Shown here piece after piece: positions 8,318 to 16,753 of a stretch of 47,389 nt of DNA. Source of the stretch: Pseudomonas palmensis (lineage in GTDB: Bacteria > Pseudomonadota > Gammaproteobacteria > Pseudomonadales > Pseudomonadaceae); NCBI RefSeq assembly GCF_017848315.1, contig NZ_JAFKEC010000043.1, positions 1 to 47,389 on the forward strand. Direction: 5' to 3'. The position numbers and the translations under genes are program-made. The notes under the pieces are model-generated. The model was not told the DNA's origin, made no database searches, and saw only the letters and a list, made by a program, of their open reading frames with translations. Every line of letters begins with the position of its first letter. The stretch's first letter is position 1.

Positions 8318-9601
8318 TCAGGCGTCGGGTGCAGCCTTGGCTTGCGGCTCGCTGTTCTCGTAGATCAACAGCGGCTTGGACGAGCCATCAATGACGCTCT
8401 CGTCGATCACCACCTTGCTGACATCCTTCTGCGAAGGAATCTCGTACATGGTGTCGAGCAGGATGCCTTCGAGAATCGAACGCAGGCCACGGGCACCGGT
8501 CTTGCGCTCCAGTGCCTTGCGGGCCACCGACTTGAGCGCATCGCTGCGGAACTCCAGGTCGACGCCTTCCATCTCGAACAGCTTGCCGTATTGCTTGGTC
8601 AAGGCGTTCTTCGGCTCGGTGAGGATCTGCATCAGTGCAGCCTCGTCGAGCTCGTCGAGGGTTGCCAGTACCGGCAGACGACCGACGAACTCGGGAATCA
8701 GGCCAAACTTGACCAGATCGTCCGGCTCGACTTCACGCAGCGACTCGCCAACCTTCTTGCCTTCTTCCTTGCTGCGAACTTCCGCACCAAAGCCGATGCC
8801 ACCGCGGGTGGAACGGTTCTGGATGACCTTTTCGAGGCCCGAGAACGCACCGCCGCAAATGAACAGGATGTTGCGCGTATCGACCTGCAGGAACTCCTGC
8901 TGCGGGTGCTTGCGGCCACCTTGCGGTGGTACCGAGGCAACCGTGCCCTCGATCAGCTTGAGCAATGCCTGCTGCACGCCTTCGCCCGAAACGTCACGGG
9001 TGATGGACGGGTTGTCCGACTTGCGCGAGATCTTGTCGATTTCGTCGATGTAGACAATGCCCATCTGGGCCTTTTCCACGTCGTAGTCGCACTTCTGCAG
9101 CAGTTTCTGAATGATGTTCTCGACATCTTCACCGACATAACCCGCTTCGGTCAGCGTGGTGGCATCGGCAATGGTGAACGGCACATTCAACAGACGCGCG
9201 AGGGTTTCGGCGAGCAGGGTCTTACCCGAGCCCGTCGGTCCGATCAGCAGGATGTTGCTCTTGCCGAGCTCGACATCGTCGTTCTTCTTGTCACGTTGGT
9301 TCAGGCGCTTGTAGTGGTTGTACACCGCTACGGCCAAGACTTTTTTCGCGCGCTCCTGACCAATGACGTACTGGTCCAGGATGCCGCTGATTTCTTTCGG
9401 CGAAGGCAATTTATGCGCGCTGCTCTCGGCCTGGGCTTCCTGCACCTCCTCACGGATGATGTCGTTGCACAGGTCGACGCACTCGTCGCAGATAAAGACC
9501 GAGGGGCCGGCAATCAACTTGCGTACTTCATGCTGGCTTTTGCCGCAGAAGGAGCAATAGAGCAATTTGCCGTTGTCCTCGCCGTTACGGGTGTCAGTCA
9601 T
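8318..9601 (-). CDS. clpX: ATP-dependent Clp protease ATP-binding subunit ClpX
   Basis: ClpX is a AAA+ unfoldase that feeds substrates to ClpP. The 427-residue protein starts MTDTRNGEDNGKLLYCSFCG. Its N-terminal zinc-binding domain has four cysteines (CSFC and CDEC). Walker A is GPTGSGKT, Walker B is IVYIDEIDKI, and a ClpP-contacting IGF-type loop is visible as GIGFGAEV. The upstream in-frame start at 9646 is rejected because homologues begin at MTDTRNG. It lies about 100 bases after clpP, with a hairpin between them, and is followed by its own terminator. Confidence 0.97.
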   Translation of the reverse strand: MTDTRNGEDNGKLLYCSFCGKSQHEVRKLIAGPSVFICDECVDLCNDIIREEVQEAQAESSAHKLPSPKEISGILDQYVIGQERAKKVLAVAVYNHYKRLNQRDKKNDDVELGKSNILLIGPTGSGKTLLAETLARLLNVPFTIADATTLTEAGYVGEDVENIIQKLLQKCDYDVEKAQMGIVYIDEIDKISRKSDNPSITRDVSGEGVQQALLKLIEGTVASVPPQGGRKHPQQEFLQVDTRNILFICGGAFSGLEKVIQNRSTRGGIGFGAEVRSKEEGKKVGESLREVEPDDLVKFGLIPEFVGRLPVLATLDELDEAALMQILTEPKNALTKQYGKLFEMEGVDLEFRSDALKSVARKALERKTGARGLRSILEGILLDTMYEIPSQKDVSKVVIDESVIDGSSKPLLIYENSEPQAKAAPDA

Positions 9602-9669
9602 TCGATCGATCCAATCCGGTAGGCTTGCAACACAAGATGAAGGCAATTGCGGGCTTTTTCAAGTCCACA

Positions 9670-9692
9670 GGTGGCGGGAAGGCCCGGCCACC
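9670..9692 (-). other. Hairpin between clpP and clpX
   Basis: GGTGGCGGG and CCCGGCCACC pair around AAGG with one bulged base. No T-tract follows, so it is more likely an attenuator or mRNA-processing stem than a full terminator. Confidence 0.4.
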
Positions 9693-9706
9693 CGCTTGGC
9701 TGCCTA

Positions 9707-10342
9707 TCAAACAGGCCGCTTGTGGAGCACCGAGTCGATCAGGCCGTATTCGGCAGCACGCTCGGCGCTCATGAAGTTGTCGCGGTTGGTGTCACGCTCG
9801 ATGGTTTCGAGGTCCTGCCCGGTGTGATGGGCCAGCAGCTCGTTCAGACGCGAACGGATCTGCAGGATTTCCTTGGCGTGGATCTCGATATCCGAGGCCT
9901 GACCCTGGAAGCCACCCAGCGGCTGGTGAATCATCACCCGCGAGTTCGGCAGGCAGAAACGCTTGCCATGGGCACCGGCAGCCAGCAGGAACGCGCCCAT
10001 GGAGCACGCCTGGCCGATGCAGGTGGTGGAAACGTCGGGCTTGATGAACTGCATGGTGTCGTAGATCGACATGCCTGCTGTCACCGAACCACCCGGCGAG
10101 TTGATGTAGAGATGGATGTCCTTGTCCGGGTTTTCCGCTTCAAGGAACAGCAATTGCGCTGCGATCAGGTTGGCCATGTAGTCCTCTACCGGGCCGACCA
10201 GAAAGATCACCCGCTCCTTCAACAGGCGCGAGTAGATGTCATAGGCGCGTTCGCCACGAGCGGATTGCTCGATAACCATCGGGACCAGGCCGCCTGCGGC
10301 CTGGATGTCAGAGCTCTGCTGATAATAAGAATTGCGGGACAT
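9707..10342 (-). CDS. clpP: ATP-dependent Clp protease proteolytic subunit ClpP
   Basis: ClpP is the serine peptidase barrel that works with ClpX. The 211-residue protein carries the catalytic triad Ser114 (GQACSMGA), His139 (MIHQPLGG) and Asp188 (RDTNRDNF), with the oxyanion motif NSPGGSV. The ATG at 10342 gives MSRNSYYQQS; an in-frame GTG three codons earlier (10351) is also possible because GGAG lies at a good distance from it. It is the third gene in the standard tig-clpP-clpX order when tig is counted first after the hairpin. Confidence 0.96.
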   Translation of the reverse strand: MSRNSYYQQSSDIQAAGGLVPMVIEQSARGERAYDIYSRLLKERVIFLVGPVEDYMANLIAAQLLFLEAENPDKDIHLYINSPGGSVTAGMSIYDTMQFIKPDVSTTCIGQACSMGAFLLAAGAHGKRFCLPNSRVMIHQPLGGFQGQASDIEIHAKEILQIRSRLNELLAHHTGQDLETIERDTNRDNFMSAERAAEYGLIDSVLHKRPV

Positions 10343-10383
10343 GTCCTGCACTCACTCCCAAATAGTCATGTCTTGAATACGCA

Positions 10384-10407
10384 CAAGCCAGCTCGAAGGC
10401 TGGCTTG
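10384..10407 (-). terminator. Hairpin between tig and clpP
   Basis: CAAGCCAGC and GCTGGCTTG form a perfect 9-bp stem, 27 bases past the tig stop. On the minus strand the stem is not followed by a T-run, so read-through into clpP is expected. Confidence 0.5.
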
Positions 10408-10433
10408 TGGTGTTTTCCTACAAGAGAAGGAAA

Positions 10434-11744
10434 TCAGTCAGCGGCAGGTGCCTGCACCGGCTTGACAGCTTCTTCGTAAGAGACCGATTTGTCGGTCACA
10501 GTCGCTTTCTGCAGAACAGTATCCACAACTTGTTCTTCCAGCACAACCGAACGGACTTCGTTCAGCTGCTGGTCGTTCTTGTAGTACCAGGCCACGACTT
10601 GCTCAGGCTCCTGGTAGGCCGAGGCCATTTCCTGGATCATTTCGCGAACGCGGTCTTCGTCTGGCTTGAGGTCGAACTGCTTGACCACTTCGGCGACGAT
10701 CAGGCCCAGCACGACGCGGCGCTTGGCTTGCTCTTCGAACAGCTCGGCCGGCAGTTGCTCAGGCTTGATGTTGCCACCGAACTGCTGAACGGCCTGCACG
10801 CGCAGACGGTTCACTTCGTTTTCCAGCAGGGCCTTTGGCACTTCGATCGGGTTGGCAGCCAGCAGGCCGTCCATTACCTGGTTCTTGACCTTGGTCTTGA
10901 TGGCCTGGCGCAGTTCACGCTCCATGTTCTTGCGAACTTCGGTGCGGAAGCCTTCGATGCCGGTTTCCTTGATGCCGAACTGGGCGAAGAACTCTTCGGT
11001 CAGCTCAGGCAGTTTTGGCTCGGAAACGCTGTTGACGGTAACGGTGAACTCGGCGGCTTTGCCAGCCAGGTCCAGGTTCTGATAGTCCTCGGGGAAGGTC
11101 AGGTTCAGAACGCGCTCTTCACCGGCCTTGGCGCCGACCAGACCTTCTTCGAAGCCTGGGATCATGCGGCCGGAACCCAGCACCAGCTGGGTGCCCTGGG
11201 CCGAACCACCGGCGAACACTTCACCGTCGACCTTGCCGACGAAATCGATGTTCAGCTGGTCTTCGTTCTGGGCAGCACGATCGGTCGCTTCAAAGCGAAC
11301 GTTCTGCTTGCGCAGCACTTCCAGCATGTTGTCCAGGTCGGCGTCAGCCACTTCGGCGCTCAGGCGCTCGACGTTGATCGACTCGAAACCGGCAACGGTG
11401 AACTCAGGGAACACTTCGAAGACGGCAACGTATTCCAGGTCCTTGCCCGCTTCGAGCGACTTCGGCTCGATCGACGGCGAACCGGCCGGGTTCAGCTTCT
11501 GCTCGACCACGGCTTCGTAGAAGGAGGACTGGATCACATCGCCTACTGCTTCCTGGCGAGCGTCAGCACCGAAACGGCGCTTGATTTCGCTCATTGGAAC
11601 TTTGCCTGGACGGAAGCCAGCGATCTTGGCCTTTTGGGCGGTCTGCTGCAGACGCTTGTTGACCTGGCTCTCGATACGCTCAGCCGGCACGGTGACGCTC
11701 ATGCGGCGCTCGAGAGCGGAAGTATTTTCAACAGAAACTTGCAT
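10434..11744 (-). CDS. tig: Trigger factor, ribosome-associated chaperone
   Basis: Trigger factor is the ribosome-tethered chaperone and prolyl isomerase that meets nascent chains. The 436-residue protein has the N-terminal ribosome-binding domain with the signature GFRPGKVP. A central FKBP-type PPIase domain follows (VLGSGRMIPGFEEGLVG), then a C-terminal helical chaperone domain. The start at 11744 (MQVSVENTSALERRM) is the conserved one; a GTG 18 bases upstream is rejected. Upstream lies a sigma-70-like promoter at about 11805-11833. Confidence 0.96.
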   Translation of the reverse strand: MQVSVENTSALERRMSVTVPAERIESQVNKRLQQTAQKAKIAGFRPGKVPMSEIKRRFGADARQEAVGDVIQSSFYEAVVEQKLNPAGSPSIEPKSLEAGKDLEYVAVFEVFPEFTVAGFESINVERLSAEVADADLDNMLEVLRKQNVRFEATDRAAQNEDQLNIDFVGKVDGEVFAGGSAQGTQLVLGSGRMIPGFEEGLVGAKAGEERVLNLTFPEDYQNLDLAGKAAEFTVTVNSVSEPKLPELTEEFFAQFGIKETGIEGFRTEVRKNMERELRQAIKTKVKNQVMDGLLAANPIEVPKALLENEVNRLRVQAVQQFGGNIKPEQLPAELFEEQAKRRVVLGLIVAEVVKQFDLKPDEDRVREMIQEMASAYQEPEQVVAWYYKNDQQLNEVRSVVLEEQVVDTVLQKATVTDKSVSYEEAVKPVQAPAAD

Positions 11745-11804
11745 GGATATTCCTCGTTGCACAGACGTTAGCCGGCGATACCGACTCCAGAATCAAGGGC
11801 AAGC

Positions 11805-11833
11805 ATTCTAGTGACTCAAACACCAGAAGTCAC
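11805..11833 (-). promoter_or_regulatory. Candidate sigma-70 promoter of tig
   Basis: On the minus strand, GTGACT, a 17-base spacer and TAGAAT lie 61 bases before the tig start codon. The -35 match is only moderate. Confidence 0.35.
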
Positions 11834-12007
11834 CCCGTTCAAATCAAGGAGAACAGGCCGCGGCACATTTGAATTTCGCACAACTGCCCCGAAGCCTCTT
11901 GCCCGGGCGCCGGAACCCGCCGTTGAAGGCGTTGCGGCCTGACCGGCGGGCATCCCGATGCCCAGTGGAGGCTATGGAACAGAAACTTTTCAACACACTA
12001 CCGCGCC

Positions 12008-12313
12008 TCAGGGCGCAGCATCTTCAATTTCGTTGAACTCGCAGTATTCCTGCCAGCTCAGGCCCAATGCCTCGGCCACTTCGCGGTGCACTTCAAGACG
12101 CATCTCGCGCAGTTGTTCGGGCGACTCGGCAATCAACTCCAGGGTCAACTCCCAGGATTGAAGGCCACGCTCCTGCGCCTGGTCATCGAACGCCCACTGG
12201 ATCTGCTGCTGTTGCTCGTGGGCATTGAGCCCGGCTATCTCTTCGAGCAACTGCGGGTTTGCCTGGGCAAATCGCTCTAGCGCGACCGCCTGGCGTGATT
12301 CTTTTGCAATCAT
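12008..12313 (-). CDS. Small acidic protein, DUF6388-like
   Basis: A 101-residue, soluble, acidic, mostly helical protein without signal peptide, membrane segment or cysteine cluster. It contains a glutamine-rich stretch (HEQQQQIQWAF) and ends with WQEYCEFNEIEDAAP. It resembles the small Pseudomonas-restricted family annotated DUF6388; this is from memory and the function is unknown. It is a single gene between tig and the divergent SLC13 permease. A Shine-Dalgarno AGGAA precedes the ATG. Confidence 0.7.
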   Translation of the reverse strand: MIAKESRQAVALERFAQANPQLLEEIAGLNAHEQQQQIQWAFDDQAQERGLQSWELTLELIAESPEQLREMRLEVHREVAEALGLSWQEYCEFNEIEDAAP

Positions 12314-12386
12314 GGTGCATTCCTTCCTGCGGCCGATAACCCGGCCACTGCTTCAACCGCCTGAAATCTATCAGCTTTGGCTTATT

Positions 12387-12406
12387 TGTCACTAGCCAGG
12401 GTGACA
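12387..12406. promoter_or_regulatory. Inverted repeat in a divergent intergenic region
   Basis: TGTCAC and GTGACA are separated by eight bases, between the DUF6388-like gene and the SLC13 permease. It could be an operator for either gene; no regulator is identifiable. Confidence 0.3.
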
Positions 12407-12539
12407 TCGGCGACAGGTGAACAGCAGAATGCCGCGCACCTTAACATCTGGCCCTGTGCCACCCAAGCGCTGCAGCAAATCAACAAACGGCCGCCCGGTT
12501 TCTGCCAGACTCACCGGCGTCTTCTTTTCGGATACCTGC

Positions 12540-14369
12540 ATGAATCACGAATTGTTCTGGGTCCTTGGCCTGCTGTTCAGCGCCGTCGCGCTGTTTGTCA
12601 TCAATCGCCCGCGCATGGACGTGGTGGCGCTGCTGGTGATCGTCGCCCTTCCCCTGCTCGGCATCCTGAGCGTGCAGGAAGCCCTGGCCGGCTTCAGCGA
12701 CCCCAACGTGGTGCTGATTGCCGCGCTGTTCGTGATCGGCGAAGGGCTGGTGCGCACCGGTATCGCCTACCGCATCGGCGAGTGGATGGCCGAACGCGCC
12801 GGCAACAGCGAAACTCGCCTGATCGTGCTGCTGATGGTGTCGGTGGCAGGCCTGGGCTCGGTGATGAGTTCGACCGGCGTGGTGGCGATCTTCATCCCGG
12901 TAGTGCTGAGCATCGCCGCACGCATGAAGGTGTCGCCCAGCCGCCTGATGATGCCACTGGCCTTCGCCGGGCTGATCAGCGGCATGCTCAGCCTGGTGGC
13001 CACGCCCCCCAACGTGGTGGTGCACAGCGAGCTGGTACGCCACGGGGAAACCGGTTTCAGCTTTTTCAGCTTCACCCCTTTCGGCCTGGTGATCCTGGTG
13101 CTGGGGGTGGGCTACATGCTGCTGACGCGCAACTGGCTGGGCAGCGCGACGCGCAAGGACGGCAGCACCGAAACCCGCCGCACCCTGCTCGACCTGATCA
13201 TCGACTACAAGCTGGCCGGGCGTGAACGACGCCTGCGGGTCAGGCCCCATTCGCCGCTGATCGGCCACAGCCTGAGCGAGCTGAAGCTGCGCACCGAGCA
13301 CGGTGCCAACGTGGTCGGCATCGAGCGCCAGCACAAGTTCAGCACCCGCGTGATCAGCCCCGACTCCAGTACCCTGGTGCACGAAGGCGACGTGCTGCTG
13401 CTTGACCTGTTCTCGCCCAAGGACGACCTGCGCAGCCTGTGCCAGACCATGCGCCTGGAGCCTCTGCACTTCAAGGCCGCCTACTTCATCGACCAGTCGC
13501 GCGAAGTGGGCATGGCCGAAGTGGCGCTGCCACCGGGCTCGCAGTTGATCGGCAAGAACCTGCTGGAGCTGACGTTCCGCAGCCGCTGGGGGCTGAACGT
13601 GGTGGGCCTGCGTCGCGACCAGGCGGCCATCGACGAGCAACTGGTGGAAGAAAAGCTCAAGCTGGGCGACACCCTGCTGGTGATCGGCACCTGGAAGGCG
13701 ATTCGCCAGCTGCAGACGCAACCGCGGGACTTTCTGGTGCTGAGCCTGCCGGCGGAAGTGGACAACGTGGCCCCGGCCCTGAATCAGGCGCCTTATGCGC
13801 TGATCAGCCTGGCGGTGATGGTGGGCCTGATGATCAGTGGCCTGGTGCCCAACGTGATCGCCGCGCTGATCGGCTGCCTGCTGATGGGCGCCAGCCGCTG
13901 CATCGACATGGAGAGCGCCTACCGGGCGATCCACTGGCAGAGCCTGATACTGATCGTGGGCATGCTGCCCTTTGCCCTGGCGTTGCAGAAAACCGGAGGC
14001 ATCGCCCTGGCGGTTGACGGCCTGGTGGGCGTGCTGGGCGGTGCCGGGCCCTACGTGATCCTCGCCACGCTGTTTGCGATTACGGCGCTGATCGGGCTGT
14101 TCATTTCCAACACCGCAACAGCGGTACTGATGGCGCCGGTTGCGATCACCACCGCACAGCAACTGGGCGCATCGCCCTACCCGTTCGCCATGATCGTGGC
14201 GCTGGCCGCATCCGCCGCATTCATGACGCCGGTGTCGTCGCCGGTGAACACCCTGGTGCTGGGGCCGGGGCAGTATCGCTTCGCCGACTTTGTGAAGGTG
14301 GGGGTACCGTTCACGATCCTGGTGATGATTGTGAGCGTGCTGATGGTGCCGTGGATTTTTGCTCTGTAG
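12540..14369 (+). CDS. SLC13/DASS-family permease with two TrkA-C (RCK_C) domains
   Basis: Predicted inner-membrane anion or organic-acid transporter of 609 residues. About five N-terminal membrane segments carry the family motif VATPPNVVVHSEL. A cytoplasmic loop of about 200 residues (roughly 215-420) contains two RCK_C regulatory domains (PLIGHSLSELKLR and QLIGKNLLELTFR). The second membrane half includes IGLFISNTATAVLMAP. This layout is that of YfbS/SLC13 'permease with TrkA-C' proteins; the substrate cannot be read from sequence. The ATG at 12540 starts directly before the first membrane helix; an upstream in-frame ATG adds unrelated residues. It is followed by a REP-type palindrome. Confidence 0.85.
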   Translation: MNHELFWVLGLLFSAVALFVINRPRMDVVALLVIVALPLLGILSVQEALAGFSDPNVVLIAALFVIGEGLVRTGIAYRIGEWMAERAGNSETRLIVLLMVSVAGLGSVMSSTGVVAIFIPVVLSIAARMKVSPSRLMMPLAFAGLISGMLSLVATPPNVVVHSELVRHGETGFSFFSFTPFGLVILVLGVGYMLLTRNWLGSATRKDGSTETRRTLLDLIIDYKLAGRERRLRVRPHSPLIGHSLSELKLRTEHGANVVGIERQHKFSTRVISPDSSTLVHEGDVLLLDLFSPKDDLRSLCQTMRLEPLHFKAAYFIDQSREVGMAEVALPPGSQLIGKNLLELTFRSRWGLNVVGLRRDQAAIDEQLVEEKLKLGDTLLVIGTWKAIRQLQTQPRDFLVLSLPAEVDNVAPALNQAPYALISLAVMVGLMISGLVPNVIAALIGCLLMGASRCIDMESAYRAIHWQSLILIVGMLPFALALQKTGGIALAVDGLVGVLGGAGPYVILATLFAITALIGLFISNTATAVLMAPVAITTAQQLGASPYPFAMIVALAASAAFMTPVSSPVNTLVLGPGQYRFADFVKVGVPFTILVMIVSVLMVPWIFAL

Positions 14370-14383
14370 ACGGCGATGCTGCC

Positions 14384-14416
14384 TTCGCCGGCCATGCCGG
14401 CTCCTGCAGGAGCCGG
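14384..14416. repeat. REP element after the SLC13 permease
   Basis: TTCGCCGGCCATGCCGGCTC followed by CTGCAGGAGCCGG forms a stem and shares the REP core found elsewhere in the window. It may also act as the transcript end of the permease gene. Confidence 0.65.
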
Positions 14417-14438
14417 TTTGGCGGCCACAACTCACTAA

Positions 14439-14453
14439 CAATAACAATTATCA
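14439..14453 (+). promoter_or_regulatory. Fur-box-like site upstream of fecI
   Basis: CAATAACAATTATCA matches 11 of 14 positions of the 7-1-7 Fur consensus TGATAATnATTATCA. It lies over the expected -35 region of a promoter whose -10 is TATACT at 14472-14477, 36 bases before the fecI start. Confidence 0.65.
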
Positions 14454-14512
14454 TTTGAGAAATAATCTCGTTATACTCCGCAACCTCATCAGCCCTGCAC
14501 CGATCGCACTCG

Positions 14513-15031
14513 ATGGAATCCAGCCCACACGCCCCTGCCAGCGCCCATGCGTACCTGCAGACGCTGTACACCGATCACCATCGCTGGCTACGCCAATGGC
14601 TGCGCAACCGAATGGGTTGCCCGGAGTCGGCGGCTGACCTGGCCCAGGACACGTTCCTGAGCATCCTGGCCTCCAAGGACCTGTTCAGCATCCGCGAGCC
14701 GCGCTCGTTCCTGTCCACCGTGGCGCGGCGCCTGATGGCGAACGTACACCGGCGCCGACTGGTGGAGCAGGCCTATCTCGAAGCCCTGGCCAACCTGCCC
14801 GAAGCCGTGGAGCCCTCGCCCGAGGTGCGCACCCTGGCCCTTGAAGCCCTGACCCTGCTGGACAGGCTGCTCGACGAACTGCCGGCCAAGGTCCGCGAAG
14901 CGTTTCTGCTGTCGCACCTGCAGGGTCTGAAAATCGCCGAGATCGCCGAGCGCCTGCAAGTCAGCACTCGCTCGGTGAAGCTGTACCTGGTGCGCGCCAA
15001 CCAGCACTGTTTTTTTGCGCAACTGCCATGA
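14513..15031 (+). CDS. ECF sigma factor, FecI/HxuI type
   Basis: A 172-residue iron-starvation ECF sigma factor. Region 2 (YTDHHRWLRQWLRNRMG through DLAQDTFLSIL and EPRSFLSTVARRL) would contact the -10, and region 4 (LPAKVREAFLLSHLQGLKIAEIAERLQVS) would contact the -35. It is expected to be held by the anti-sigma factor FecR encoded next and released when a STN-bearing receptor binds its ligand. The stop codon overlaps the fecR ATG (ATGA). A Fur-box-like site lies upstream. The likely target is the heme receptor operon starting at 22925, because that receptor carries a STN domain. Confidence 0.9.
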   Translation: MESSPHAPASAHAYLQTLYTDHHRWLRQWLRNRMGCPESAADLAQDTFLSILASKDLFSIREPRSFLSTVARRLMANVHRRRLVEQAYLEALANLPEAVEPSPEVRTLALEALTLLDRLLDELPAKVREAFLLSHLQGLKIAEIAERLQVSTRSVKLYLVRANQHCFFAQLP

Positions 15032-15975
15032 GCACACCGCAACCGGCCTTCAAGCCCCGCACCACCCGTGAGGCTGCCCACTGGCTGACCCTGTGGATGG
15101 ACGGCGACCTGCCGCCCGAGCAGGCCCAGGCCTTTGCACGCTGGCGCGCCGCCGACCCGGACAACGAACGCGCCTGGCTGCATATAGAAAGCCTGCGCGG
15201 TCGCCTGGCCGGGCTGGAGCCCACCGCCGGCTACCGCAGCCTCAGTCACGGCGGCAGCAGTCGTCGGAGGGTGGTCAAGGCATTGCTGCTGCTTGCCCTG
15301 GCCGGCGGCACCGGCGGCCTGGCCTACCGCGAGCCCTGGCGCAGCGGTGCGGGCCTGGCCTACCACAATGGCGCCAGCGCCCCTCGACACATTACCCTGG
15401 CCGATGGCAGCCAGCTGACCCTGGATGCCGACAGCACGGTGGAGGTGGACTTCACCCCCACCCAGCGCACCCTGCACCTGCGCAGTGGGCGGCTGCTGAT
15501 CAGTACCGGGCATGATGACGCGCAGCGCCCCTTCAGCGTGAAGACCGCCCAGGGCAGCGTCCTCGCGCTGGGCACCCGGTTCGTGGTGCAGGTGCAGCCC
15601 GAGCGCACCGATGTGCAACTGTTCGAAGGCGCGCTGAAACTCAGCCCGCTGCACACCACGCCACAGCGGCTCAGTGCCGGTGAGCGCACACGCTTTACTG
15701 CCATGCGCATCGACGACAGCACCCGGGTGGGCCGCGAGCCTTCATGGGGCGTAGGTGCACTGGAGGCCGACGACATGCGCCTGGGGCACTTCATTGCCGA
15801 ACTGTCGCGCTATCGCCCCGGCCTGTTGCGCTGCACCAGTGAAGTGGCCGACCTGCGCATCTCGGGGGTCTACCCGCTGGCCGACAGCGATGCGGTACTC
15901 GACGCGCTGACCCAGTCGCTGCCGGTCAGCATCAACCGGCGCTCACGCTACTGGGTCACGGTCAGCGCCCGCTGA
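15028..15975 (+). CDS. FecR-family anti-sigma factor/signal transducer
   Basis: A 315-residue inner-membrane regulator. The N-terminal cytoplasmic domain (residues 1-80, tryptophan-rich HWLTLWMDGDL and ARWRAADPDNERAW) binds the sigma factor. A single membrane segment follows at about 88-104, immediately after SRRRVVK, which fits the Tat consensus. The periplasmic FecR domain (about 120-220, ITLADGSQLTLDADS) leads to a C-terminal STN-like segment (RISGVYPLADSDAVLDAL) that reads the receptor. It is translationally coupled to fecI and convergent with hmuV, 13 bases away. Confidence 0.9.
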   Translation: MSTPQPAFKPRTTREAAHWLTLWMDGDLPPEQAQAFARWRAADPDNERAWLHIESLRGRLAGLEPTAGYRSLSHGGSSRRRVVKALLLLALAGGTGGLAYREPWRSGAGLAYHNGASAPRHITLADGSQLTLDADSTVEVDFTPTQRTLHLRSGRLLISTGHDDAQRPFSVKTAQGSVLALGTRFVVQVQPERTDVQLFEGALKLSPLHTTPQRLSAGERTRFTAMRIDDSTRVGREPSWGVGALEADDMRLGHFIAELSRYRPGLLRCTSEVADLRISGVYPLADSDAVLDALTQSLPVSINRRSRYWVTVSAR

Positions 15976-15988
15976 GGGAACTGGCCAT

Positions 15989-16753
15989 TCAGCACGCCAG
16001 CTCGATGCCCACCGCGTGGCCGGGCCCCGCCGTTACACTGACCTGAGCCCCGAACACCGTCTCGATGGTATGTGCATTCAGTACCTGTGCGGGCGTCCCG
16101 CTGGCGCACAACCGGCCCTTTTCCATCAGCCACAGCCGGTCGCAGTAGCGCGCCGCCAGGTTGAGATCATGCAGCACGCACACCACCGCGATATGTGGCA
16201 CGCGGGCCAGCCGGCGCAACAGGCGCATCAGATTCTGCTGCTGGCCGATATCCAGCGCGCTGGTGGGCTCGTCGAGCAGCAGCAGGCGCGGCGCCTGGCC
16301 CTCGGTGGGGCCCGCAGGGCTGATGGCCAACTGGTTCAGCGCGCGGGCGATGGTCACCCGCTGCAACTCGCCGCCCGACAGCGACAGCACGCCGCGGTCG
16401 AGCAGATGAGTGATGTCCATGGCCTCGACGATGCCGGCGCACGGCAACCCCGCATGCCCCTGGCCCAGCTGGATGAATTCGCCGACCTGCCAGTCGAACG
16501 CACTGTCCATGTGCTGGGTGACCAGGGCACGGTTGCGCGCCAGCTGGCGCGGTGAATAGGCGCTCAACGGCTGATCGAGCAGCCGCACTTCGCCGCAGTC
16601 GGGCGTGATATAGCCGGAGATCAGCGACAACAATGTGCTTTTGCCTGCGCCGTTGGGGCCGATCAGCCCCAGTAGCTGGCCGCCCTGTATGGCCTCGGTG
16701 ACCGGGCTGAGGGCAAATGGCCGATGCAGGCCGACAGCGAGAAGATCGAGCAT
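15989..16753 (-). CDS. hmuV: Heme ABC transporter ATP-binding protein HmuV/PhuV
   Basis: A 254-residue cytoplasmic ATPase that drives heme import across the inner membrane. It has Walker A GPNGAGKST, signature LSGGELQR, Walker B LLLLDEPTSALD and an H-loop histidine in CVLHDLNLAA. It follows directly on the permease stop (start ATG abuts the TCA complement of the hmuU stop). It is the last gene of the receptor-chaN-hmuS-hmuT-hmuU-hmuV operon. Confidence 0.92.
   Translation of the reverse strand: MLDLLAVGLHRPFALSPVTEAIQGGQLLGLIGPNGAGKSTLLSLISGYITPDCGEVRLLDQPLSAYSPRQLARNRALVTQHMDSAFDWQVGEFIQLGQGHAGLPCAGIVEAMDITHLLDRGVLSLSGGELQRVTIARALNQLAISPAGPTEGQAPRLLLLDEPTSALDIGQQQNLMRLLRRLARVPHIAVVCVLHDLNLAARYCDRLWLMEKGRLCASGTPAQVLNAHTIETVFGAQVSVTAGPGHAVGIELAC

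Noticed and set aside
12480..14447. Long open frame (655 codons) opposite the SLC13 permease
   Set aside because: It is rich in His, Gln and Arg from mirrored codons and overlaps a permease with clear motifs.
14437..14447. Possible Crc/Hfq catabolite-control motif AACAATAACAA before fecI
   Set aside because: It lies upstream of the predicted -10 box and inside the Fur-box-like site, so it would not be in the transcript.
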